A DNA stretch of 64,000 nt from Lotus japonicus (GCF_012489685.1 NC_080043.1:52288289-52352288); one strand, 5' to 3'. Positions 31,501 through 43,690 are shown, numbered from the stretch's first letter. Notes: generated by a model not told the origin, from the letters alone. Numbers and translations are program-made.

Positions 31501-33960
31501 AAAACACCCTCGCGTGCAAGTAACCGTTTGTCTCTAACGGTACCATCGTTCTCATGGTCCATAGTCCTCACTAGACCTATGTTCCAATTACATCACATTT
31601 TACTTGCAAGCGATTAAGTTCTCATTTCTCTTTGTTAGGGCTCTATTAGTCAACCTAGAGTCTTAACATCTTCACAAGACTTATACAACATAATCACAAT
31701 AATAACCACAGCACCAAAAGGAATTACAGCTGGATGAGCGACCTTTTGGCAATATTCAAATCAGGCATCAAATAAGCAATATCAAGCACATAGTCATATT
31801 CTCATGCACATCAACACTTAAGTCATGGCAACTTCATCAATCAAGCCATCACATAAACTTGTGCATGAATCGGAAGGAAGAAAACTTGCCAACAACCACA
31901 AAAGTGGCTTAGCCGAACCCTAAAGGGTCCAAGATTTTCTAAAACTCTTCCTTCCTTCCATCTCAACTTCACAAGTCAATGTCCAGCCAACAACCATAAG
32001 CATATACTCTCCAAAAATCCAGAATTGATCATGTCACAATTACATGTTAAAATCATGTGAAAATCTAGGCAAATTTGGCATAAACTCATGGTTTCCATAC
32101 ACAGGACCTAGGGTCATTTGCCAAACATTAACCTACTGATCATGGCATCACACAAGATTCAAAAATATGGTAAAAATTCCAGTAGCAATCAGCAACAATC
32201 AATACATCAAAAAGCTAAAGAAAAATCCACCAAAACCGCATTTTTGTACACATGAAATCATAACTTTTCACATAGAAATCCCTAAACTCTACCCATGTCC
32301 TAGAGATCAGCCCTTACCTTGATTTCTTGATCTGAAAAGAATGGAAGAATGAAGCTTGGATAATCTGCTCCTTGCTGTCCAAGTTCCTCTTCTTCTCGAA
32401 CCCTAGCATTTAGACAGCAGGAACAGTGTGCATTAAAACTGGTCTCCAGAATTCATTTCTCAGCCGAAATTGACATACTATACATGCCTGGAAAGCTATT
32501 TTGAAAATATACAACTTTCTAGTTTATCACTTTTTCATCTGAGACCCAGAATCAGGTGATATTAGGCTCTGAAGCTCGCTGTCCAGTACAGAAAACTGGC
32601 AGTGATACTTTTACCTTCAAATTAATTTCTAACCATTTGAGTCCAAGGTTTCTAGGCCATGTTCCAACAAACATACAGCACATATTCCTCCTCTAAATTC
32701 CAGTAGCAACATCTCATCATAATCATTAAGAATTTAATCAATCTTAGGCATATGAATCATCATGAATCAGCTCTAAGCAAAACTCATAGCAAGAGTGACA
32801 TCTATAATAGTGATTTGCAAAGAGGCATAGCATCCATCATCTCATCATCTTAAACAGTAGGCATCACGAGCATATGGCAGATAATCAAGCCCTAAACCTC
32901 TCATGCATTCTCATACATCATTCATCTTCATAAAGATTCAACCTTTAATCATGCTTTCATGAAATTTTCATCAAGAAACCTAGACTCTACCCTTACCTTG
33001 GCTGATTGGAATGAGGGAGATGATGAAAAGGATGAATGAAGAAGCCCTCTCCTTGCTGCTCCTCACAGTCCTTGCTTGCTCTCCTTCTTTCTCTCTTGAT
33101 CTTCTCTTGGTTTCTCTTTCTTTTCCTCCTCTTCTTCTTCTTTCTTTCTCTCTAGCCGCCACCCTCTCTCACTCTATCTCTCTTGTTTTCTTTTCTTTTC
33201 TCTTCGGAATTTGTGTGGGAAAATGAGAGTATGTGGTTAGGTTTCTAACTTAGCCTTATTAGAGCAAAGCTGCAGCAAACCTCCCATTTTGCCCTCCAAT
33301 TCGTGGCCCAACACCCTCCCTCAAAGCATTCACAAAAACTTCAAATTCAAATGGAGACAAAGCTTTCAATGCTCATTATTAGCTCTTAATCCTCTCCATG
33401 AAAACTGATTTTTATTAATCAAGGGAACATAACCCCCATCAGCCCCTTGATTCTAGCATTACAAGTCAACCAAAGGTCTCCCTTCCTTCCTTCCTCATGG
33501 AATTCGGCTAGCATACATCATGGGCTAGGTTTTCCTTTTCTCTTCTCCCCTCATAACTTGGCCCAAGTCCAACTAACTACTCTCCTAACTACTGATTAAG
33601 AGGATAAAATAAATCAAGGCAAACTCCTTCCCTTGATATTAAAGAAATAAATTCGGAATTAAGAGACTTTCTTCTAGCAAAATTGCTAGTACAATACAGC
33701 CTGACCTTCCGTCACTAAAACATGACTGTCTCGGGCTACAGAGGTCGGAATGACCTGAAACCAACGAGAGAATTTAGCTAACTCAGAGAGCTACAACTCT
33801 CATGAAGGAAGCTTTTCAAGATTAGGTCTTTAAGACCTCTCAAAAATTCACACATGGTCACGGACAGATTAGCAATTAAATCAAACTTCACTAGAAATTT
33901 CACTTTTATTCAATAAATCACTTAAGCAATACATAAGCAAGGTTAGGGTCTTACAGATTG

Positions 33961-34260
33961 CAGCAACAACAATTCAAAACACAATCTTTATAGATCTTGT
34001 TACTTATTGCACAAGTAAAGATAGAAACCAATCTTTTAACAAAGATTGTTTCAACAAATAACAACCCATAAATAGAACCTTCTGGAATAGCTACTTGTTC
34101 CTCAAGTAACACGGAAAACATATCTTCAATTAATCTTCAAAAGGCCCACAACAGAAACTCAAGCTGAGGACTGATGCCCTAGCTTCCCAGAATCAAATGC
34201 CACGGCATCTGCTTCGGCAATCGATTATTTTGACAAAATGCAAGACAACATGTACCAACA
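33961..34260 (-). repeat. 3' LTR of the outer sirevirus, second part
   Basis: Continues the LTR after the solo LTR (33956-33960 is its TSD) and ends TACCAACA directly before the polypurine tract complement. Confidence 0.8.
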
Positions 34261-34794
34261 ATCTCCCCCTTTGTCAAATTTTGTCTAAAACAACACACAA
34301 ACCAGAGAGGATAAAAATAGAGAATCAATTCTCCCCCTTAAGCATAGCTCCCCCTCAAATGATGCGTCCATACCAACAACTAGCATAGTTGGAACATAAC
34401 ACTTAGCAGCAAAAAGCACACAAACAGAAGTACTATCAGCACTTAGCATATGATGACTTTACAGTAGATCAGCTTGAACATCAACATACCAGAAGTACTA
34501 TCAGAAGCTACTTGCACATAAGCTATCCACATAAAAACCAGAAGATGCAACTTGAAACATACATAGCCATTGTCTTGAACTTGTCTTCAAATTAAATAGA
34601 CCAAAGCTAACACTAGCAAAACAAATAGTCTTCATAGCAGCAACATAGAACATAGGTCTTCTCAGTAGCAACACAAATTATTTCAAGCCATAACATATAG
34701 AATCTTCAAACTACTCCCCCTTTTTAGCACAAATTTGGAAAAGAGGCACAAATACATCCAAAAATAAAGGAAAGTAGCAAAATAACATAACAAT
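34261..34794 (-). other. Polypurine tract and 3' non-coding region of the outer sirevirus
   Basis: On the minus strand GACAAAGGGGGAGAT abuts the LTR (34261-34275). Further GGGGGAG-type runs are the complements of CTCCCCC at about 34331, 34348 and 34712. This multiplicity is a sirevirus trait. No coding region. Confidence 0.7.
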
Positions 34795-35019
34795 CTAGTC
34801 TTCAGAACTGGATTCCTCTGCACTCTCATCAGACCCTTCCTCCTCTTCATTGCTCCCATCCTGAGCAGTAGTAGCAGCAACACTTTGCTCACCTCCTTGG
34901 CGTTCCTCTTCTTGCAACTTTAGAAGCAAAGCATCAACCTTGAGCTTCCTGGCAGTGCTCACCCTAATTGTCTCCTGCAAAGCCGTGGAGACTTCTTGTA
35001 ATTCAGCAATGATGGTCTG
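34795..35019 (-). pseudogene. Env-like ORF of the outer sirevirus, C-terminal part
   Basis: Continues the frame of 47705-49347 beyond the Tekay-like insertion: after GTQT it reads IIAELQEVSTALQETIRVST, a helical segment, and ends with an acidic tail (EEEEGSDESAEESSSED, stop at 34795). The paralogous ORF at 51524-53469 has the same layout (ILAELKEISKTLQTTIQ, then an acidic tail). The junction with TSD GTCTG shows the insertion is in frame-neutral register once removed. Confidence 0.75.
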
Positions 35020-35486
35020 TGTAACACCCCGACTTCCAGGCGTCACTTTAGTAACCAAAAATAAACTTTACGCGGAAAACAGGTAAATTTTTTTCCGTTT
35101 CTTTCCTTTAAATCAAAACGATAAAGAAGTAGAGACAACACCCAACAACTAAACTAACCGATATACAAATATATACACCTGTACAGCCTCGGCTGCACTC
35201 CATGTCACGCGAAGCCGCAGTGACTCCAAAGCAGTACGCCCGCAGGCAAATATACAAACCAGAACTGTGAGTAAAAGTATCAAAATACAGTTATCCAAGA
35301 GAAAGTCGGCGCTCAAAAATGGCCTGAAAGGAAGACCCCTATACTCCGACAGACTCTCTGTGATCCTCCTCAAAAGAACCACACAAAAAGCCACACATCG
35401 GAACCTACCCTGTCCCAAAAAGAAACTGACGATCAGAGCTCTACACAAAAAATGTCGCTAATCCTAACCTACCCTCCCAGCTCAGC

Positions 35487-36152
35487 TCACCAATCATCCT
35501 CCTCCTCATCGCTGCTCGGCGAGTAGCTCTCCCCACTGCTCTCGGAGTCAGAGTCGGAATCCACCGTAATCATCTCGGTGTCCAAATCCATAACCTCCCT
35601 CCTCACTGTCCTGCGCACCGCCCTAGTCGAGCCGGTCTCCACATCCACCTCTCCTGTGAGAACATCCTCCTCCTCCACCCTCATCAAGGGGTCCACACGG
35701 TAGCCGTGCGGTGAAGAGAAAGATAAGAGACGTGAGGCAGATGGGACAACAGACTCCCTCCTCGGCTGTACGAGCCTAGAGGACGACGCCACGTCGGTAG
35801 AAGCGATGGCAGTAGCCGGAGGTGGCACAACAGATATAGCAGCAGCAGGCTCGATCTCCTCTGGGTCCTCCTCGACAGAAGGTGAAGTCGGAGGTGGTGC
35901 AGGTGGTGCATGTCCAGTGCCTGGTCCACAATGAACTGAGGGCGGCAAGTCAAAACTCAGCTCCATACGCCGTAGCACTCCGCTCGTCAGGCGTCCTCGC
36001 TCATCCGTCCGGTCCTCCATGACCCTTCCCTTATACGTCGCCCGATGACCAGCCACATCGATCACCCAAGCGGTGGGGGCATCCCTATCCAGCAACTCAT
36101 ATCTGATCCCCCCCGAGGGAGAGACCGTCGAGAACCAGTCGGCCATCGACAT
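35487..36152 (-). CDS. LTR-encoded small protein, subfamily A (3' LTR copy)
   Basis: 221 codons from the ATG right after the predicted acceptor CTGCCAG; the open frame extends 11 codons further upstream into the presumed intron. Features: MSMADWFSTV start; core AWVIDVAGHRATYKGRVM at about residues 27-44; ERGRLTSGVLRRMELSF; a proline/serine-rich middle; C-terminal acidic serine tail (SDSDSESSGESYS, EEEDDW). No retroelement domain. The core aligns with the small proteins at 31155 and 4447 of the other LTR subfamily (AWVxDxxGxRxTYxG). Base composition is more GC-rich than the surroundings. Being in both LTRs it is duplicated at 44161-44826. Function unknown; expression would come from the LTR's own promoter after splicing. 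Confidence 0.5.
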   Translation of the reverse strand: MSMADWFSTVSPSGGIRYELLDRDAPTAWVIDVAGHRATYKGRVMEDRTDERGRLTSGVLRRMELSFDLPPSVHCGPGTGHAPPAPPPTSPSVEEDPEEIEPAAAISVVPPPATAIASTDVASSSRLVQPRRESVVPSASRLLSFSSPHGYRVDPLMRVEEEDVLTGEVDVETGSTRAVRRTVRREVMDLDTEMITVDSDSDSESSGESYSPSSDEEEDDW

Positions 36153-36388
36153 CTGGCAGCAGGCCGACCGCCCAAAGACAAACATACAAACAAAGCCAAG
36201 GCGCTAGGGTCAACTCACAGCAATAAGTACATATACACACAACATGTGACAGGGTATATATATAAGTTGTTATATAAGCATATAAGTAATCCTAGCATGT
36301 TATGGCTCTAACATTGCTTCAATAAACAAACAGCACACAGTCTCAGTCAGCATGAATGTATGCGTGAAATGCACAATATGAATCCGGA

Positions 36389-36626
36389 TTTGTGACGCGT
36401 TCCCGTTCGCCACAAGTGAAGCATTTTCACTATGGATGGACCATTCCCGTTATCCATCCTGGATGAAATCCATCCTGGATGAACCATTCCCGTTATTCAT
36501 CCTTGGTGAACCATTCCCGTTATTCACCGAATGATGAACCATTCCCGTTATTCATCATTAATGCAAGGTGAACCATTCCCGTTATTCACCATGATATGCA
36601 CAGGTGAACCATTCCCGTTATTCACC
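36389..36626 (-). repeat. Hairpin array I (3' LTR)
   Basis: Six units with constant plus-strand loop CCATTCCCGTTA and perfect stems: GGATGGA/TCCATCC (36434-36459), GGATGAA/TTCATCC (36477-36502), GGTGAA/TTCACC (36505-36528), AATGATGAA/TTCATCATT (36530-36559), GGTGAA/TTCACC (36567-36590 and 36603-36626). A seventh, TTGTGACG/CGCCACAA with one mismatch, opens the array at 36389. Lies in the predicted intron. Confidence 0.85.
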
Positions 36627-36712
36627 CGATTGAATGCAACGTGGTTAGCCAAACAACGAATCGTCCTTACCACGAAAGTGTTTAGCTCACAACCCAATCT
36701 CAACAAACCCAT

Positions 36713-36862
36713 GAGTTAGTGTCGGTCAATACAACACAACTCGGAGTAAGTGTCGGTCAATACAACACAACTCCATCCACAGAATACACAAGGGTCTAGT
36801 GTCGGTCAATACAACACAGCCCAAACAACAAGAGCACTAGGTGTCGGTCAATACAACACGGC
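36713..36862 (-). repeat. Hairpin array II (3' LTR)
   Basis: Four units GTGTCGGTCAATACAACAC with outer arms GAGTT/AACTC, GGAGT/ACTCC, GGG/CCC and GAGC/GCTC. Confidence 0.75.
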
Positions 36863-38332
36863 TCCACAACACTCCCCAAGAGTACTAGAGTACTCGGTGA
36901 CTTTCAATCATCACCATAGCTCACCTTAGTGGCTTCCCCCAATTCCGATAACTCTCCAAACCCACAACAAAGTCGACTTTTCCCCGTATTTCGTAAATAT
37001 TTTCCCCTTCAGTTCTCCTATGCTTAAACGTTAATAAAAATTGTTTCAATTCGAATTAGTCAAGTTATGAGTTTATTTCTCAAAGTCTAAGTTTCCCAAG
37101 TCTTTAGTTTTTCAAAGCTCTATCATTCTAAGTTTTCAAAGATCAACCACCCAAAATACATTTCCCGGGGAAAGTCTAAGTAAACCAACATATGGCTAAG
37201 TCTCAAACCCCACATTTGGACTTGCCTAGGGTTGTTCATCCAACCCGAAATATCAAAGATCACCAGATCAATGAATCTCCACTCCGAAATTGCGTCAAAA
37301 CGCTCAATCCAACAAAAGCACAACATCACAAGTATGGAAAAGCATCATAACATCAACTCATCATCAAAAACAACATCAGATAAAACATAAGTCGAATTTA
37401 TCGACGCCTATCATGCAGTCATAGCTAATATATAGTAAGTTGCCCTAACCTCGAGCTGATCCAGCTTCGCAAATCAAATCTCCTTCACAGGAATGCCTTG
37501 AAACTTCCAAAGTTCCTTCAACTGAACCTCGGAGGAAAAACAAAGCAGAATCCACACAAAATCGATTAGTTCGATCGCAAAACAATACATAAACGATAGA
37601 CAAAGCATCAAAGCTTCAGAATACGACAAACGGGTACGAAAGGACAAGTTTTCGAAAACGAAAAACTCCCCCCCCTTAGGAAATAGCCCACGGCCATAAG
37701 GAGAAAAGGGCTTCGGCTCTTTTTCTTCGATCAAATCAGTTTACAAGGTAGTTTTAGGGTAAAACTAAGGCAAAGAAACTGTCAGAACAATTTTCGGACA
37801 ATCGGGTCGAAATACGACTACGCAGGGGCATTTTGGTCCAAAATAAAGGCTCAAAACTTCAAAGTTATCAGTTCTGAAAACAAATTTGACAGCAACGATC
37901 CTCATGACATCCGTGACAACAAATCCTAAAGGCACGAAGTCAGATTATAGCTTTACGACAATAAAGTTTCGAAATGTGAGACAAAAAGAGTTTTGAGTCA
38001 ATTTTTCAGATCCTGGGCAACTGAATCGAAATCAGAGTTTACTGACAGAGGTTTTAGACTCAGGGGAACATAAGGAACATAACCCAAGCGAGAAATCAGA
38101 GAAATCGGACAATTTTAGAAAAAGCTCAAAACTTAGAGCACAGAAACGGCTTCAGAAACGCAACAGAAACAACAATCAGAGGTAGGAATCGTGTTAGTTA
38201 CCTTGATACCTAGAAGTAGGGACGAACTGCACGAAGATTGGTCAAGATTTCGCGAAAATCTCCCCTCTCCCTCTCTCTCTACAATTCTCGGCCTTGATGG
38301 GTGGAAATGGCAAGATTTTTGCTTTTTCGCCT

Positions 38333-38340
38333 ATTTATAG
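38333..38340 (-). promoter_or_regulatory. TATA box of the 3' LTR
   Basis: TATAAATA in the symmetrical context GCCTATAAATAGGC on the minus strand, ~690 bp into the LTR and ~135 bp before the first splice donor. Confidence 0.75.
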
Positions 38341-39030
38341 GCGGGCGAAATCGCGGGAAAATGAAAATTTCGCGATTCCGATTTTTGCAGCACGATCACC
38401 GTGGAATTCTAAGAGAGATTCTAGCGTCAGAATTCCAGAACTCAAAACAAATATCTAGAATTTGGGAAAAACGATATCGAAAAACTCAAAAGCGGTGTCG
38501 GTTAATCTGCCCCGAAAAACTACTTTTTGCTGTGATGCTCAAACGACAAAACTTCCAACTGAAGAAAGATTGGAAACGTCGAAACAAGTCTGGAAACGCG
38601 GACGGAATCTTCGTTAGAAGTCCCGAATAGAAAAAGTCTTCATCCATTGCTCGAAAATAGGGTTTCGAAGCAAAGAAATTAGCGTCGGCGGACATCCGAA
38701 AAGTGAAACCTATCGTGCGTACAGTCCAGAGTTCCGAAATGAAACGCTGGTCGATGGAAAAATAAAGAGAATCTTTAAATTTTCCCTGAGTTCGAAATCT
38801 CACTCAAAACGTTGCTTTAAGAGCGAAATAGCCTATTCTGGACACGCTCGCCCTAAGGCAAGTGTGCAGACGACTCGTACTAACTCCGAAAACGACTACG
38901 CAACATTCCTCAAGCAATTCCTGAACTTTCTTCTTCATTAATCTTCCTCAAATATCAAACTCCTGTCACGCTTACACTGATCCTACGCGTGAGTCGGAAA
39001 CTAGCTTGTTCTGAAAATTCAGGTCTTACA

Positions 39031-39046
39031 ATACTCCCCTCCAAAA
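39031..39046 (-). other. Polypurine tract of the Tekay-like element
   Basis: Sense TTTTTGGAGGGGAGTAT immediately before the 3' LTR start TGTAAGACC. Confidence 0.75.
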
Positions 39047-39067
39047 AGAAAGTTTCGTCCTCGAAAC

Positions 39068-42000
39068 TCAGAGTTCAGCAAAAAGTCCGGGGTACAATTC
39101 CTTAATCTTGTCTTCCAATTCCCATGTAGCATCCCCCGTATCCTTGTTCCATATCACCTTTACCAACGGAATCTGCTTTCCCCTCAGCTGTTTCACTCTC
39201 CTATCCCCAATACTCACTGGCGGTGCCTCAAAGGTCAAATCATCCTTCAGTTCAACGTTGTCTGGCACGATCACATGAGTCGGGTCTGGAATGTACTTCC
39301 TCAACTGCGACACATGAAATACATCATGAATGTTGGAAAGAAATGGTGGTAGTGCAATCTGATACGCAACTGGTCCAACACGTCGAGTGATTTGATAAGG
39401 CCCAATAAACTTTGGCGCAAGCTTCCTTGACTTAATAGCTCGTCCAACCCCCGTAGTCTGAGTAACTCGTAGAAACACATGGTCACCTTCCTCAAACTCT
39501 AGGGTTCTACGTCTCTGATCAGCATAACTCTTCTGTCTACTCTGTGAAGCTCTCATCTGTTCTCTGATCTGCTTAACCTTCTCAGTCGTCTGTTGCAGCA
39601 TTTCTGGCCCAATCAACAAACTCTCCCCATCTTGATACCAACACAAAGGTGTCCTACACTTCCGACCATACAAAGCTTCATACGGTGCCATCCCAATGCT
39701 CGCATGGAAACTATTGTTGTAGGTGAATTCAACCAATGGCAGAAGATCATCCCAGCTTCCTCTGTTATCTAGCACACAAGCCCGTAGTAGATCCTCTAGC
39801 GACTGAATAGTTCTCTCTGTTTGCCCATCCGTTTGTGGATGATACGCCGAACTCAACCTCAGCTTGGTTCCTAACGCATCATGAAGAGCTCCCCAAAAGT
39901 GCGAAGTAAACTTTGGATCCCGATCAGACACAATACTTGTCGGAACCCCATGTAGTCTCACAATCTCCGCCACATAGATCTCAGCCAACTTCTCCACATT
40001 GTAGGTAGTTCTCACTGGTAGAAAATGCGCTGACTTGGTCAAACGATCCACAATCACCCAAATCGAATCGTGTCTCTTCTGTGTTCTTGGCAAAGCCACC
40101 ACAAAATCCATGGATATACTATCCCATTTCCATTCTGGCACGTCTAAGCTCTGTAGCATACCAGCAGGTCTTTGATGCTCTACCTTTGCCTTCTGACAAG
40201 TCAAACATGCAGCTACATACTCGGCCACTTGTTTCTTCATTCCTGGCCACCAGAAATTCAGCTTCAAATCTTGATACATCTTGGTCATTCCCGGATGAAT
40301 ACTCCATTTGCTCCTGTGCCCTTCATCCATGATCATCCTTCTCAGTTCTGGATTATTGGGTACACACACTCTGTCTTTGCATCTTAAAATATCATCCGTT
40401 CCGATCTTGAATTCCGGGTCTTTCCCTTGATTTACCAAGTTCCTCTTCTCCAGCAGAAACTCATCTTGCAGTTGTTGCTCTCTAATCTCTTCCATCAGTC
40501 CACTGGCAATTCTGATCACACCGAACTTCAACTTTCCCTCAGACGGTGTCACACCTAGACTCATATCTCGAAATTGTTCCAGTAGCTCCAGCTCTTTAAC
40601 CATCATTGACGAGACATGCATCTTTCTGCTCAAAGCATCAGCAACTACATTCGCCTTCCCAGGGTGATATTGCAACGTAAACTCATAGTCTTTGATGAAC
40701 TCCATCCATCTTCGTTGCCTCATGTTCAACTCCTTCTGATCAAACAAGTATTTAAGGCTCTTGTGATCGCTAAATATCGTGAAAGTACAACCATAGAGGT
40801 AATGTCTCCAGATTTTCAGCGAAAACACAATGGCAGCTAACTCCAAATCATGAGTCGGGTAGTTCCTCTCATGCGTCTTCAACTGTCTCGAAGCATACGC
40901 CACCACTTTTCGATGTTGCATCAGCACACATCCCAAGCCTTGATACGAAGCATCACAATAAACTTCATAAGGTTCTTCTGGTTGCGGCAAAATAAGCACA
41001 GGTGACGTCGTCAATCGTTCCTTCAGAGTCTGAAAACTTGATTCACACGCCTTAGTCCATGCAAAAGGTTGATCCTTCCTCGTTAGTTGAGTCAAAGGTC
41101 CAACGATCTTGGCAAATCCCTCAATGAAGCGTCTATAGTATCCAGCCAAACCCACAAAACTTCTGATTTCTGTCACTGTCTTCGGTTGCTCCCAAGCCAA
41201 AACAGTCTCTACTTTCGCCGGATCCACAGCTATGCCTTCCTTTGAGATAACGTGGCCTAAGAAATTGACTTTCTCCAGCCAAAATTCACACTTAGAAGGG
41301 TTCGCATACAGCTTCTTCTCTCTCAACACTTGTAGAACTTGGCGCAAATGTCCTTCATGTTCCGTTGCATCCTTCGAGTATATCAGTATATCATCAATAA
41401 ACACCACCACAAACCGATCTAAGAATTCATGAAAGATGCGGTTCATGTAATCCATGAAGACAGCAGGTGCATTTGTCACTCCAAACGGCATCACTAGGTA
41501 CTCGTAGTGTCCGTAGCGTGTTCTGAATGCAGTCTTCGGTATATCCTCAGTCTTCACTCTGATCTGATGATAGCCTGATTTCAAATCTATCTTCGAAAAT
41601 ACAGCAGCCCCTCGTAATTGATCCATCAAATCATCTATCCTCGGCAACGGGTATCTGTTCTTGATCGTCGCCCTGTTCAGTTGTCGATAATCCACACATA
41701 ATCTCGACCTTCCGTCTTTCTTCTTAACTAACAACACTGGCGCTCCCCACGGTGAAACACTTGGTCGAATGAATCCTTTTGCCGAAAGATCCTCCAACTG
41801 AGATTTCAACTCCGCTAACTCCGCAGGTGCCATACGGTAAGGTGCGATCGAAATCGGTCCGGTTCCGGGTACAATGTCGATCACAAACTCCACATCGCGT
41901 ACAGGCGGCAGTCCAGGTACATCTCCAGGAAAAACATCCGCAAAATCTCGAACCACCGGAATACCTTGAATATCCGATTCCTTCTTCCCCTCCAGACTTA

Positions 42001-43486
42001 GCAATGAAAAGTACTTCTGAGTGCCCTCGCTCAACGATGCACTAATGTGGTTAATAGAAAGATACTCGAAAAGATCCGAGTCTGGGAACACCACTTTCTT
42101 TCGACTACAGTCCAAAAGACAATGGTAGTGGGATAACCAATCCATCCCGAGGATTACATCTAGGTTTTTAAGGGGTAGACATACTAGGTTGGCATGAAAA
42201 GTTCTATCTTTATATACTACTGAACAGTGCATGCATGCGGCATTAGCAATTAGAGTCCTAGCAGGTGTAGTTACCATAAGATCAAAACTCAAAGTAGTAA
42301 TAGGCAGATGCAGTCTTGATACGCAATCCTTAGAGACAAATGAATGAGTTGCACCAGAATCAAAGAGTACAGTTAGAAGATTACCGTCAATTTCACATTC
42401 CCCTCTGATCAACCCATCAGCTCCTTCAGCTTCTTCTCCATCCATTGTATACACTCTTCCCTTAGCCACTGGGCGCTTCCCACTAACAGCATTCACAGCC
42501 GGTTCAACCTTCGGTGCCTTGCATTCCGTAGCCAGATGCCCAGATTTATTGCAGTTGTAGCATCTTGGTGGCCTCGTGCAATTGTTTGCATAGTGCCCGG
42601 TTCCTCCACACCGGAAACAAGTCACTTCACGGTTTGGGGTACGGCTTCCCGACCCTCCTGAAGTAGCAGCAGCCATCGGCTTGTAAGATCCCGGGGTAAA
42701 CCCTCTCCCCGCAGGTCGTTGATATGGCTTCCTCGCCTGAAACCTCCCTTTTCCCTGAAAACTCTGTGGTGTCGACCTCGCCGGTCCTCCTGTTCCAGCC
42801 CTGTTGTATCTCCGATTCTTCATCAATTCCACCTCAGTTGCCTTCTCAACCAATGCCTGGAATCTCATGATCCCCAATGGTCTCACCGAATCTTCAATAT
42901 CAGGCCTCAATCCCCTCACAAATCTCTTGCACATGTAGGGTTCATCAACTTGATCACGGAAAAACCGAAAGTACTTTGCCAGAGACTCTAACTTGGCAGC
43001 ATACTCCGGAATGGTCATGCTTCCTTGTTTCAGAGTCAGAAACTGTGATTCACGCTCGTCACGAGCACTGTCTGGGAAATACTTCTCGAGAAAAGCAGTT
43101 CGAAAAGAATTCCAGTTCACCTCCACATGATTTGCCTCCATCATTCCTCTGGCGCCTCTCCACCAGTATTCAGCATCTCCCAACAACAGATAGGTTGCCA
43201 GCCCCACCTTGGCTCCCTCAGCAGTCTGTAACACTCCAAAGATCTTCTCAATCTCCTCTATCCAGAGTTCCGCTTTGTCCGGGTCAGTACCTCCCGAAAA
43301 CTTAGGCGGATCCTGTCTCCTGAAGTCATTCAACCCTCTGTTCTGATCCAGAGTCGCCTCCCTCTGACGCTGGTGTTGATCACGCGCTTCCTCCGCAGCA
43401 CGTCTCAAAGCATTGTCATTCGCTTGGTTAGTCATTGCCTGGGCCATAGTGGCCATCATCTCCGCTAGCTGATTCGTGTTCACCAT
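39068..43486 (-). CDS. Tekay-like gag-pol polyprotein, 1472 aa, intact
   Basis: One frame from ATG 43486 to a stop at 39068. Order: gag (about 60-230; [17 protein letters not shown]); two CCHC knuckles (C290-C293-H298-C303 and C309-C312-H317-C322); protease DSGATHSF (376-383); reverse transcriptase with GYHQIRV and FIDDI (696-700); RNase H (YCDAS at 843-847, D907, D950); integrase HHCC (H1057, H1064, C1094, C1097) and D1127, D1188, E1224; C-terminal chromodomain-like end ([21 protein letters not shown]) at about 1420-1465, which in chromoviruses directs insertion to marked chromatin. Length and order fit the Tekay/Del clade. No stop, frameshift or missing catalytic residue was seen. Starts ~200 bp after the primer site. 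Confidence 0.95.
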   Translation of the reverse strand: MVNTNQLAEMMATMAQAMTNQANDNALRRAAEEARDQHQRQREATLDQNRGLNDFRRQDPPKFSGGTDPDKAELWIEEIEKIFGVLQTAEGAKVGLATYLLLGDAEYWWRGARGMMEANHVEVNWNSFRTAFLEKYFPDSARDERESQFLTLKQGSMTIPEYAAKLESLAKYFRFFRDQVDEPYMCKRFVRGLRPDIEDSVRPLGIMRFQALVEKATEVELMKNRRYNRAGTGGPARSTPQSFQGKGRFQARKPYQRPAGRGFTPGSYKPMAAATSGGSGSRTPNREVTCFRCGGTGHYANNCTRPPRCYNCNKSGHLATECKAPKVEPAVNAVSGKRPVAKGRVYTMDGEEAEGADGLIRGECEIDGNLLTVLFDSGATHSFVSKDCVSRLHLPITTLSFDLMVTTPARTLIANAACMHCSVVYKDRTFHANLVCLPLKNLDVILGMDWLSHYHCLLDCSRKKVVFPDSDLFEYLSINHISASLSEGTQKYFSLLSLEGKKESDIQGIPVVRDFADVFPGDVPGLPPVRDVEFVIDIVPGTGPISIAPYRMAPAELAELKSQLEDLSAKGFIRPSVSPWGAPVLLVKKKDGRSRLCVDYRQLNRATIKNRYPLPRIDDLMDQLRGAAVFSKIDLKSGYHQIRVKTEDIPKTAFRTRYGHYEYLVMPFGVTNAPAVFMDYMNRIFHEFLDRFVVVFIDDILIYSKDATEHEGHLRQVLQVLREKKLYANPSKCEFWLEKVNFLGHVISKEGIAVDPAKVETVLAWEQPKTVTEIRSFVGLAGYYRRFIEGFAKIVGPLTQLTRKDQPFAWTKACESSFQTLKERLTTSPVLILPQPEEPYEVYCDASYQGLGCVLMQHRKVVAYASRQLKTHERNYPTHDLELAAIVFSLKIWRHYLYGCTFTIFSDHKSLKYLFDQKELNMRQRRWMEFIKDYEFTLQYHPGKANVVADALSRKMHVSSMMVKELELLEQFRDMSLGVTPSEGKLKFGVIRIASGLMEEIREQQLQDEFLLEKRNLVNQGKDPEFKIGTDDILRCKDRVCVPNNPELRRMIMDEGHRSKWSIHPGMTKMYQDLKLNFWWPGMKKQVAEYVAACLTCQKAKVEHQRPAGMLQSLDVPEWKWDSISMDFVVALPRTQKRHDSIWVIVDRLTKSAHFLPVRTTYNVEKLAEIYVAEIVRLHGVPTSIVSDRDPKFTSHFWGALHDALGTKLRLSSAYHPQTDGQTERTIQSLEDLLRACVLDNRGSWDDLLPLVEFTYNNSFHASIGMAPYEALYGRKCRTPLCWYQDGESLLIGPEMLQQTTEKVKQIREQMRASQSRQKSYADQRRRTLEFEEGDHVFLRVTQTTGVGRAIKSRKLAPKFIGPYQITRRVGPVAYQIALPPFLSNIHDVFHVSQLRKYIPDPTHVIVPDNVELKDDLTFEAPPVSIGDRRVKQLRGKQIPLVKVIWNKDTGDATWELEDKIKELYPGLFAEL

Positions 43487-43678
43487 CGTCTGTTACCCCC
43501 AAGAAAACTATTAGTCCTACTCGTAGAATAGCACCAAACTATAACATATGGTTAAACAACCATGCAATCAATTAGAACGAAAAATCGTCCTGCAGACAAT
43601 CAATTTTCACTCTTTGCAGAGTCACACAACCTAACACAGAAGACCTATTCCCCAAAGACTCCCAAAAGACTCGACTAA

Positions 43679-43690
43679 GCTCTGATACCA
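43679..43690 (-). other. Primer binding site (initiator Met tRNA)
   Basis: Minus strand TGGTATCAGAGC, three bases inside the 5' LTR end. Confidence 0.9.

Larger units (their letters stand above)
30378..33955 (-). mobile_element. Solo LTR, Tekay-like subfamily B, TSD GATTG
   Basis: TGTAACGCCCCGATT to AGGGTCTTACA, 3578 bp, flanked by GATTG at 30373-30377 and 33956-33960, inside the outer sirevirus LTR. Sense is minus. Landmarks in sense order: GA-rich leader (about 33200-33060), donor CCAAG|GTAAGGG (intron from 32996) with an alternative donor of the same type at 32317, hairpin units (31500-31388), acceptor GGTAG|ATG (intron end 31156), then an open frame of 155 codons. Homologous to 3781-6682. 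Confidence 0.9.
35020..39030 (-). repeat. 3' LTR of the Tekay-like element
   Basis: TGTAACACCCCGACTTCCAG to AGGTCTTACA on plus. In the sense direction: U3 of ~690 bp, TATA box 38340-38333, GA-rich leader, donor TCAAG|GTAACT (intron from 38201), possible internal exon about 37531-37452 (acceptor TTTTTCCTCCGAG, donor CTCGAG|GTTAGG), hairpin arrays, acceptor CTGCCAG|ATG (36153/36152), and an open frame to 35487. Very long for an LTR, though long LTRs are usual in the Tekay/Del clade. Confidence 0.92.

Noticed and set aside
35149..35448. 99-aa ORF in the Tekay LTR after the small protein
   Set aside because: In the presumed 3' untranslated part near the LTR end, no acceptor-ATG arrangement, not kept in the diverged LTRs.
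38301..38630. 109-aa plus-strand ORF (also 46975-47304 and 13949-14341)
   Set aside because: Antisense to the LTR promoter and U3, no domain; repeated only because the LTR is repeated.
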